From positions 8,177,501 through 8,241,500 of the forward strand of contig NC_064043.1 of assembly GCF_932526225.1 (NCBI RefSeq): a stretch of DNA of 64,000 bases. The letters are read 5' to 3'. The position numbers were made by a program, and so were the translations under genes. Source of the stretch: Nematostella vectensis. Taxonomy: Eukaryota; Cnidaria; Anthozoa; Actiniaria; Edwardsiidae. The notes beneath the pieces are model-generated. The model was not told the origin of the DNA. It saw only the letters and a list, made by a program, of their open reading frames with translations, and made no database searches. Each line of letters starts with the position of its first letter. Position 1 is the first letter of the stretch. This document shows positions 50,301 through 62,100 of this stretch, piece by piece.

Positions 50301-52963
50301 TTTTAACTGTTAGTTTTTCTTGCATTTTCCCTTTAGAGACTGGTGGGACATGTGTCAGTGATCATGGATGGGGTCATCTGCAGATAGATGCAACATCTTT
50401 ATACCTTCTTCAACTTGCCCAAATGACAGCTTCAGGTACGGTTTGACTAGCAGTTCAGTATTTTATGCATTGCAGGGGGTGGGGCATGTGCCCCCAAATA
50501 TTATCAAAATATTATAAGGAAATGACCAGTAGGGGCATGGCTATACCACCAATACGTTGTAATAATTCTGTATCATGTCCCCCCCCCCTTCCCCCATAAT
50601 GCGAGGGCTGTTAAAGCTCTGTGAGAGAGAACCTTCAATTTCATGCTCCTTTGTATTATTTATTTTTATCTGATTTTCATTTATGTTTTAGTTATCACTT
50701 TTTTTACATTTTATTCTTAGGAATTCAGCTTATTTTTACTCTTGATGAGGTGGCATTTATTCAAAACCTTGTGTTCTACATTGAGAAGGCATATTCTGTT
50801 CCTGTAAGTACATTAAAATGTGTGAGAAGATTTATACAAAACATGGCTGCCGAAAGCACATTAAGATTAACTACCCTAATGTCAGTATTTGCTTTAAGAA
50901 GATAGGGGCTCAATTTGAAAGCCAAAGAGACTAGAAAGGGCAGTATGTGGATTTAAAGCCCAAGTTAAAGTCCAAGTTAAGACATATGGAAATATGTATG
51001 GAATGTGAGTTCCAACCAATCATTTTTTAGATATTCAAACAGTCAACTAAAATCATGTCTCAGTTTGTCCATCTGAATTCTCATGTCTGATTGTGAGAAA
51101 ACAACAGGCATTCCATACATACTTCAGGTGTTCACAGTTTTACTGTTTGTGCTGTATACCCTCATGTGCACATTTATAAGCAAGATTTACAGTTAGAAAC
51201 TAGCTCAATTTAGCCCATGTCCAGAAAGTAGGCATGAGTAGGCATTGTGCATTCATAAAGTAAACAGGCCCATACCCAGGATTTTTCCTGTGGGGGGGGG
51301 GGGGGGGGGGAGAGTTTTCTGATAACAATCTGACCACCCCCGAAAGAACAAAAAATGATTTTTTTGCCTTTGCAGTATCTCCACGGGACGTTTATTATTG
51401 GATTTGGCTACAAATACAAGTCTGACTTATGGATTAATGATATACTAGAGTAATCTAGCTTATGCTTTATAGATTTGTCTACAAATAGCACATCTATTGA
51501 GAACCAAAAGTGGACTTTCGGCTGTTGTAGGGGTGTGTGTTCGCACCCTCTGCACCCCCCTGGGTTCGGTCGGGCCTGGTAAAGAGATGCTTAGTCTTTC
51601 TCTCATACTCAATACTACACTAAAATCATTTAATTATCCATGGGTATGTTTAACAATGTGATTGTTTAAATTGTCCTTTTAATTTTCAAATATTTTTATT
51701 ATCTGGCATACAAGGATTATGGTATCTGGGAGAGAGGAGATAAATTGAACCATGGCATGCCTGAGTTAAATGCCAGCTCTATAGGTCTTGCTAAGGTAAG
51801 TGCAATTTTTTAACTTTTTGTAAATAAATAAACATTCTTGTAATCTTGATTTTACTGTTTCTTTCATCAAAAAAAGTCCAGACTCAGTCCTTTTTAAAAA
51901 CAAATCACTTATTTTTCTCAAATAAAAGAGTGAGCTTACCTTATATACAGTGTATACAATATTGGGAAAATGAAATAATGAATCTTACAAGAACATCAGC
52001 TTGTCCAGTCTACAGTTAATTGAAAGTTCAAAAAATCAGAGAAAACTTCGAGGGGAGAGGGCATCAAGAGCCAACTTAGAAAAAAAGAAAATTTTAAAAA
52101 AAGGTGATCCGTGTATTTTTTTTTTCGTTAAAATATTGTGTGAAAGTATTAAGAAAAAAAGCTGTGAACATCATTATATGGTGTTGACCTCTGTCTATAT
52201 GGTCATTCAAACTTTAAAAGATCCCTTAGATATCTCTCACCATTTTTCTTTAAGTGTTATTATAATGCTCCCTTGGCTTGACCCTCCTTGGCTTGTTGCA
52301 TAATACTTCTATTGTAAAGACTGTCACGAAAAATGTGGAATACCGGAAGTCTTCTTTCAAGAAATACGAAACCAGTTGTCATAATAATGCCGTGGCTGTG
52401 CAATGTTTTATAGCGAGGAAAAAGTAAAACTAATTTGGAAATCCAAAAATCATATTTTCGATATTTCAGATATCTCTATCGACTCTCAGCATTTCAGTCT
52501 CGACCCTCTGCCTAACAGTCTCGACTCTCAGCATTTCAGTTTCAGTCTTGGCCTCTGACTCTACTCTCGACTCGGGGTTTACCCAGACTCCCCTGGCTTT
52601 TCCCCTTGAGATGCTAATTGTGCTCTTTGGTTAATGATAGGCTGCTTTGGAGTCGCTAAATGGCATGGACCTGTTTGGACCAGGTGGAAGTCAGTTTTCT
52701 GTCATCCATGTCCTTCCAGATGATATTCAGCAATGCAAGGTACTGTTTGTTATTAAAGTGGATCCATTCACAGCCTGTTTTCTCTCAGAAATAAAATTAT
52801 GCTGCCTGTAGATATGTATTTTATTATTTTTTTTTTTTTTACTTTCTTCCTTTTTTTATTTATTTATTCACTTTTTTTTACTTTCAGGCTATTTTGCAAT
52901 CAATGTTGCCCAGAGAGTCCAATTCAAAGGTTAGTATAAAATCAATCATGCTGTACTTGATTA

Positions 52964-52999
<36 letters not shown>

Positions 53000-53069
53000 G
53001 TTATTGTTATTGTTATTGTTATTGTTATTGTTATTGTTATTGTTATTGTTATTGTTATTGTTATTGTTA

Positions 53070-53104
<35 letters not shown>

Positions 53105-56100
53105 GAATCAGCTGTAAAATGGAATACATGATAACTTGTTATAGCCTTGGTAACAACATATTTCTTTTTCTCACACTAGCGCATTGCATACAAGATTAAG
53201 TCAGGCTTCTACTGTACATTATAATCATTTATTTATATCAGAAGAGGGCAACATTTTGCAGATACATAATTTGACCTCCTAACCTGATATCAGGCACCGC
53301 GAAGGGAGAGGGACTTTTTGAGGAAAAACACACAAACACATACTCTACTCTACTATTTCTAAATGTACTCTCCTTTGTAGCTATGTTTCCTCCATAATAC
53401 ACTGCTGCTATAAATCTCACATCTCACTCTCTGGCAAAACACAGCCTTATTGGGATACCTAACCATGCAAAAGGGTGAGGAATGAATTGGCCCATGTATA
53501 AAAAGGTTCTGTATTCCAGGAAATTGCTGGCTCCTTGCTGAGTGTGATCAGTTATCCAGCTTTTGCTGTTGAGGATGAAGACTTGGTAAATGAGACAAGA
53601 GATGAGATTATCAGCAAATTGCAAGGAAGATATGGCCTTTGTAGGTTCCTCAGAGATGGCTACAAAACACCTGTTGAGGTAACACCCAATTTTTTTTTTT
53701 TTTCAAATGGTAGACCTGATAGTGTTGAGTATAGCACAATTATACACTTATTCTTTTGCATGTGTTATTCCGCACAGTATTGAAATGCTTAATTGCATAA
53801 GTTGTCATAAAGTAATGAGTTCAATTCAGGATTAATGTGCACAAGTTTCTAAAAAATATCATATTTAAAAATTCATGTTTGCACGTCCGCAGGGCAAGTG
53901 CAATTTTGGCTTTTTGAAAAACACACAAGTACAATTAAATCCCGAATTGAATGAGAAAACTATGTTAGGAAAGTCTGAAAAACCGTTAAAACTGGAGTGA
54001 TTTGTCAACAGCAAGCTCGATGACTTGTGAAAATTGAAAGCTTTCATATATCCTAATAATGTTTTAAAATCTTATTTCTGGCACTTTCTACTTAAATTGT
54101 TTTAATAAGAAAAGGTTTTGAAAATTGTGTAGAGTATTATACAGTATCTATTATGTAAGAAATTAATCATTTGTAAATTTTGACTTTGAATGTTATTGCA
54201 CTGGTATTACAACTTTTTGCACTGGTGTTACATGAAAATTGCACTGCTCTCGGCCAATCAGAATCGAGGAATGTGTGTATGTCTATTATTAAAGGTGTTA
54301 TTGCAGCATGGTGCAGTGCAAAACAAAGGAATCCCCTTAATCCTGTGGGTTTGACTTTATCGACAGGACCCATTCCGTCTCCACTATGAACCAGCTGAGC
54401 TTGAGATCTTTGAGCACATTGAGTGTGAATGGCCGTTGTTCTTTGTTTATCTTATTTTGGATGGGATCTTCATGGATAAACCAGACCAGGTAGGGCTAAT
54501 ACACTTACCCTTGGTCAATGAAAAAATTATTTATGAATTGCAGTTAATGAAATCATCCTCACTCATGGGGAGAATTAATGCAAACTTCTTTAGGGGGTGG
54601 GACATTTTATTGATTGGGGCATGGTGGGAGGTAATTACTTTTAACAGACCATACTTTTTTGTCCTTCCTATATGTTTTTTATTATGTGCCAAAGGGGGGG
54701 AAAGGCAACCTAACCTGGTTGTCTATTTGTCTAGCCCCTTACATTTTATTATGAAAAATTTTAATATCTGTAAATATTGCAAGAAAAGTTTGAAACTGTC
54801 TTTACAATATATACAAACTTTATTAAATTCTTGAATGAAGATGTCAACTGACAGTACACAAAAATGTGTTCTATGTATAAGAAGTTCTCTTTGTTGACTA
54901 TTAAAGACTGTACATTTTGTGGCTATGGATTTTTTAAGAAACTATGCACAAAAAGTTTTCATGTTACAGTGTTATTTGCTTCTTCAGTGTATTTTATCCC
55001 ATTTGTCCGACTTGTGATACATATGTATAAAAATATATATTTATACAGTGTGCGATTGCAAACAAAAATCTGTTTGAATCACCATGAAATAATATTAATC
55101 CCAACATGAAAATGTTTCCTTTTTTCGCTAAGGCATACCTTTCCGCAGTTTTAAATAGTGTGTGAACTCTCACTGACAATTTTCAACTGCTTAATCGCCT
55201 TCTAAACCTGATGGTAATCCTCTCAATGATATTGTTCGAAAAACAATAAATGCTTAAAAGGTCTTTGTATATTATATAATAAAGCTATTTTTTTTTTTCT
55301 GGAATACACGTACCTAACCCGGTAGCAAGCTGTTTTCTCCATAAACCGGTTCGTCCATAGATCAGTTCGTCCATAGCAAATTGGTTCGTCCATCACCATA
55401 GTCGTTTCATCCATATATATAAACATGCACAAAACTGTTCCAGCAACTTGGCAATGACTCGTGTGGGGTTTTTCTACCACCAACGTGTCAAAACTGCGTG
55501 ACTTGTCGTGTTCTAAATATATCGCATCCCCTAACCCATTCTGGGCCATCCTCCCCCATCGTCTTCCTCTCTTTCACAATGGTGATTATAAAATATATAT
55601 GAATTATCTGTTTAAATTTCCTAAGGCAGTCTATCTCATGTTTTCTGAACAACAGGTACGTGGTTTATGTATGTTTTCTACACAAGAATTTGCAGACCAG
55701 ACAAGTTTTTTTCTGAGACCAACATAAATGGTGTCCTTCTGTATTAGCATTTTTCTGTACAAATTCAAAAATACTTCCTTTCGTTAGAGTCATTTGGTGT
55801 AATTTTACACTAATGTGTCATTCTACGATTTTGGCCTTTCTCGGACCAAGGCAAGCATAGGGTAGATTGCTGTTTTGCTGAAATAAGGCGCCTGGAATGG
55901 AGCCTTTTGCTCCTCTACTGTTCTCCCGTCTTGCTGTCAGTCATTGCTTTCATGACGTTACGCATCCATTCAACCCTCCTTGAAAAGAACCATGCCTAAG
56001 AAACGAAACAAGTTTAAGGGCTATGTATTCGTAAAACACAGAATATGGCTAAGAGCTAGCAGGTACACAACCAAAGGGTCCTCACTTAATAAGATAGTGA

Positions 56101-59100
56101 GGGGGGGAGGGTTTCCCACAGTACATTCTTTGTAGCCCCCTTCACTTTCAGCTCAACATTTTCAACATTTAAGTGGAGAAGCAAATATTTCGTGGCTTGT
56201 ATAGAGGCTGCTAAATAGGTGGTTCGACTGCATAACGCGTGCCTGTGCAATGTAGGTACGGCATCTCTCCTTTTTAGGAAAGTTTTTACATATTTTCGGG
56301 TTATTTTCTGAATTTAGAGACTGTAGGATCATCGTAGAACTTAATATTCTTTTTTTTTTGGCTTTATGTTTTTCCTTTTTTGGTGTTGTGTTTCTCTAAC
56401 TTTGTTTTTGTATGTTTTCTGCACCTTTCTATGTCAGTAATTTTGGTTCGAAAATTTATGGAGGTTTCCCGCTGTTAGTTTCTAAGATTATCCCATTATC
56501 ACAACGAGTTATAACCCTCTACAACGAAAAGACCACGCAGCCAAAATCTATCAATCAATTACCTTTTGTGTAATCCTTGCTTCGGGTTTAAATCTACAGT
56601 ATTGGTCAATGATGTTTTTTCATATATCCACACTAGCTTTAGCTATATTTTCTTCCTAAAACGATACCACCGAGTACACTTTTATATTTTTATTATGTTT
56701 ATCTCCAAGTTCATTCTTTATTGGTTTGTTTTGTTCAAATCTTATTATTTTGTGGCTTCGATCCACTGTGCTTAGCACATCTGGAGTATTATTATTCATT
56801 GTGTATTCTGTATTCTGTTTAGTCATTTTAGCAGTCATAACTCGCGACCGAAAAACGTGACCACCGCCGACTACGAGTGCACTAATGTCTCTATCAATAA
56901 AAAAACAACAATATATAACACTGCGTTAAACGAGGCAAATCTTACCTCTATGCGAACCAAGTGTAAACCACCAAAAACAGGTGGTTTACACCATAACGCT
57001 GGTCCCAAACTCGCACTGAATAAACACATTATCAATTCAAAGTCGTCTAGTTTACTGGTTAACGGTCGTCCGACCGTGTAAATCTATGAGCAATCTTCGT
57101 ATTACTTTCCCCTTAGGGAATACTCTTAAAATCTTGTTCCGTGTTGTTTTAGCAGTTGACCCGGAGGTCAGTTAAGCGGCTAATCTGTTCTCAACCCGTG
57201 AGTAGGCGGAAAGTAAGAACAGTCGATAAAGCATTTATTGCTTACCTCTATATCCTCCGCGGACAAATTGCTCTCGAGTGCAATAACGTCGAGTGTGACC
57301 ACGTCGGGCCATTTCTGTCGGGAAAAGATCCCTTCAAGCTTGTTGAGCTGATAGGTTGTAAAGTGTGCCGGCGTAGTTGAACTAACCGCTAAATGTCTCG
57401 TGCTAGATTCGTCTTGTAGCGAAGGAAGGGACACCTGAATCATTTTATCGACTTTGGTATTCATTGGCACACTCGAACGCTCGCTCGTCTGCCGTTGTAC
57501 CCGCTCACTCTATTCGCACCAAACACTTAACCCTTTGTAGTCGTTTGTATTAGTCTCCGTATCCATGAAGCCCATTTACCCTCGGCGTGTTGTCCTTAAC
57601 AGTAAAGGCATGTAAACTTTATGCATATTCGATCCCTGCTAATCCTGCTGTATGGTTATCGGTTCAAGTTTAGCGTTCGTGCGCCGCGCCGACCGTTTCG
57701 TTCCTAGGCCGGTTCTGACCCGCCGCTCGCTCGCTCAGAGAACCTCGTCACTCGTGCGTCATGAGATTCACATGCGGTGTTATGCCTATTTGTTTTCGCG
57801 GTTCGTGTGGCAGTCGGCCAGAGGAGCTATCACCAGAGGATTTACCAAATATTCCCAACTAAAATTCCCCCCAAAATACATGAACCACTTAGCGTTATCC
57901 AGAACACTCCACTGCAGAGAAAAAAACTGTCTTCAAATCATGTCTTTTTTACAGCTCCCGCGTGTAACACGCCAACAGATATTTACCAAACACGGGATAT
58001 TGTTTTATCAACAAAGATCGTCCCGTTGAATATGGAATTTAGCATAATCGCTTTTGATTATGTTATTTTGGCGATGACAATAGGGGTTGACCACAGGAAG
58101 CCCAAGAAAGCTGAGTCGTCCGCCCTTCTAGTGGTTTTGTGTATTTAGATGTTTGCCGAGGTCCATCCTTGGTTAAAAAAATATTTTTTACATGAGCCAA
58201 AAATTCGTGTTTATTCTCTACCTTCCACTCACCGTATAAGAAAACAAAATGCTCGTGAAATTCTGGTGACCTTTATCTGTCAACATTGTCTCGCGATTCC
58301 ATTGAGACAAGAAGCTCGCGCTTTATTTTCTATGAAGATTTTAACGGAAAATTTATTTGAAGAACTGTACATTTTATTTCTAGGACGCCGATTTTGTCAA
58401 AATTTTATAACTCATAATAGGATGGCTAAATTGAGCTACTTACTCTTGTTTTGCTAGAAATATTCTTGGGTTTTATTATCTCAAAAACGCTGTGTTTTAC
58501 TTATCGCACAGCAATCGTTTTAATAAACCCGTGCTTCTAGAAATATCCTTTGAATTTGACAATCTCATTGAAACTGGTTGAAACAAGCTGAGTAGACAAC
58601 TTGAAAATTTGTGATTATCTGTGTGTTGCCCAATAGATTAAAGTTATTTCCTTGAGTCTAATTTATGTTAAGTTTTTGTTAAACAAATTGTGCCAAGCTC
58701 GTTTCAATATTCGCCCGCGTCTCTTGCGGTGCGAATGGCAAGTTTCACCTGTCTTCTCGTATTTTGCCTGTGGCGATTAATTAGTGGCATGTTCCTTTGA
58801 AGGTGAAGAAATACACAACCCTGTTGGAGCCGCTGCTAATCAAAGACGAGACGGGACTGGTGTTGATGCCCGAGCTCTTCTTTGTTCCGCGGGATAAGGT
58901 AAGGTCCATTATAAGGCATATTTGAGGATCACTAGTCTGCTTAAAAAAGGCCAATCACGCTGCCATTTTACGCTTCCGCACAATACAGAGTGACTAAACG
59001 AATCCATTTCCATCGACTAATAAAAGCAAGTAACTGAGAAACTTTCAATCAAATATCATTAATAAAGTATCAGACTTTAACCGTGGATGATTATTTTAAA

Positions 59101-62100
59101 GTTTTCTTGCAAATTTCAATTGTAAACAACAACAAAGGAGTGGTTGATTGACATTCTTTAACCGCCGCGCCTTCCCGTGACACTTACAGCAGCTGCTTAT
59201 GAGAGCAGGGAGTCCTGAATGGTCCTCCGAAAAATCAGATTTACTTGTTCGGGGCGATCATATGCAGGCAACACTCTTAAAGTGTTGATTAGTGTTTAGC
59301 TCCATCTAATGAAGTAGACGAAATGCCTACTTCAAATAATCGCGTCCCCCGAATAATCGTAAAAATTCAACGTGGTGTTAATTAGGGCTGGTAGCGCTAG
59401 GAAATTCACGTTATATTTTGTTCAAATGTTTGTTTACAGCGCTAATAATGTTGTTAAAATACAGACGCTTCGAGGCTACTGCCTCTCCATCAGTGGAGGC
59501 TATTGCCTCTCCATCTAAAAGCAACAAACATTTGAACAAAAAATTCCCCGAATAATCCCCTCGCTTGAGAAAAAAGCGACACAACATTTTTTCTCATAGC
59601 TCGTTTTGTTTATGGCTCTTTTAAAGATAGTAATCATTTTGCTGCTTGCACATTTAAAATAAGACACTTTTTATCTAGAGATTCGCCCTGACAGCATGTG
59701 ACCCGATAGCCTTACATTAGCTCGGGCTCATGGCGGCTTTAGAAGAACTAACAGAGTTTGTATAAGCGAACTTGAGTTTGGCGCTGATCTTATCTTGTTA
59801 TCGACTTTGAAATAAGAACAGCTTGATGGCTCAAGACCACTAAAATTGCTGTACTGTTTAAGTCGGTATGAAAGTTCTCGTGTGGGCAGGAATCACTGTC
59901 AGGGGTTAGAAAGGGGATGTGGAAAGGTGCTTTAGAGATTTTGTGTGGAATTAAATTTAAACACTTTGTTTGTTTCAGGTCAGCGAAGAGAAGGCAAATC
60001 CGCATAGTGTTGATCGCATGGGCGGAGAGTATGCCCCACACATGTGGTCTCAGTCGCTCTACATCGTGGCCTGCCTTTTGCAGGAGGTAGGTATAGAACA
60101 CAAGAGACGCTAGGTGTTTTAGCAAGGACGACTGCAAGTTTAAGCAATTGAATTAAAATTGAGCTTAGCGTGAAATGACAAACGGCAAACGCTCTATGTC
60201 AAGCTGCTGACTGTTATTTGAACATTCACGTTGAAAGGAGAAAGTATGCGTTAACGCTTTGTTACGTTACGTTGTGTCGACATCTTCCCTGTCCATGGCG
60301 AGTGTTCACCCACTTGCCCCTGAAAATGAGGTCTACTTTGGACCCCATATGACTACTTACCATAGACCCGTCAGCGTAATCTAGGCCAATAGAATACGAT
60401 CCTTCTCGACACTGTAGGTACCAATCTCTCTCTTTACTCTGTGCCAAGCTGATGACTGTAGCTTGTACACCCACATGGGAGAGGGAGAACAAATCGTCTG
60501 CTTCCAAGGGTGACTTGAGCTCATCTCTCACTGTCACTGTAAACTGCAGACCACAGAATCTACCACGATGAATATTATTGGTTTTGTCCCGTTCACGGAC
60601 ATGGTTGTCTATGGAGTTCTAAAATCCCCTTTCCACTCTTGTCCATTCCACTAGGCCTTACTTTAAGTTAGTATCTCATCCACATATATCTGCATTTCGC
60701 AATCCTTTCTCTGTAGAGGTAGCAATAAGTCTTCTACCCTAGCATGATCGATCAGGAATGTTTGTCAGATACAAATATAATACCCTGGCAGTTAAAAATC
60801 TTCATTTGTGCTTGCTTTTACAGAAATTCGTTGCAATGGGTGAATTAGATCCCCTCAACAGAAGACAAAGCACAGAGTCCCGGCCCGATGTCGTGGTTCA
60901 AGGTATGGAGTCCTCCATTTTTCCTTAGTCTCTCATTATTTATAGAACTTTTAAAACTGTCACCGTGACTCATTGGTACGACTCAATTTTCACGGTGTCC
61001 ACTCTTAACACATTCTAAAAGGTGAGGCAGTCGTGATGCAATTAAAACGTGTTTTCGATAGAGAGGGATTATGCTTAGCCGATCTGTTCAGAATGTGTTT
61101 CTGAACCATGTTTTTAACATTTACTATACTTCCAAGTTGCACTTCTTGCTGAGGATGACAACGTGCGCGCCCAGCTGTCTCTCCTAGAAGTCCCAGTCCA
61201 GGTTGTACGACAAGTTCACCCCATCCAAGTCCTGCCTGCCCACGTTCTAAGCACCACGTATCAGCAGCTAGGTAAAAGTCACTTGCTTTGCAAACCTATC
61301 GACGTGGTCAATATCTAAGTAAGTTCACGTGATGAGTACCACCTATCAGCAACTAGGTAAGGTCACGTGCTTTGGAAACCTAGCGACGTGGTGAATATCT
61401 TAGTAAGGTCACGTGATGAGCACCACCTATCAGCAGCTAGGTAAGAACACGTGATCATATCTAGGTAAGGTCACGTGCTTTGCAAACCTATCGACAGCTA
61501 GGTAAGATCACGTGATCAGCACCATCTATCAACAGGCTGGTAAAGGGTGGTATGGATCACGTTTCATGGACCGGGCAAAATGGCTTTTCACGTTTCACGG
61601 ACAAAAAAAATGGCCTTTAAATCGTTAAATCACGTTTCAAAGACATCGAAATGGACGATTTTACGTTTCTCGTAGGGTGAAAAATGGCCAAATCTCGTTT
61701 CACGAAAATACCCTTTACCACCCTGTATCAGCAGCTAGGTAAGGTAATTATCTTTCCAAAAAGTATCTCCGTGAAGGCGATGTTACACGGGTTGTCAAGG
61801 TCCATGGAAGGCTTAGCAATCCGCTCTAAACCTTTGTATGTTTCTATCAACGCATGCATTCCCTTATTAGTTTTTTTTTTCTCGTAGGAAAAAATGGCAA
61901 GCTGGAAATGACCGGAAGGTGTGTATAGATAACTTCGTTTCTGAAAGCCTCGGTGTAACATGTCTTGTTCTTTATTTCTCAGACCTTTCTATAATATCAG
62001 CGTTTCTCATGCCTTGTTACTATTTTTTTCACTTTGACGATACTATATTAGCGTCTCTGATACCTGTTTTTTATGTTTTTATTTTTATTTTTCAGACCAT

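Noticed and set aside
52894-53106. Tyrosine/cysteine-rich frame
   Set aside because: Begins in PHKA exon 9 but then runs through the intron donor into the TTA/TTATTG microsatellite.
55461-55727. Possible extra PHKA exon ([10 protein letters not shown])
   Set aside because: Exon 11 joins directly to exon 12 in phase and matches the family (..DQ then [12 protein letters not shown]). An insertion here is not needed.
57652-58457. Plus-strand frames of 102-125 codons in PHKA intron 11
   Set aside because: No recognisable domain or family similarity. They lie upstream of the antisense homeobox gene and are probably chance frames.
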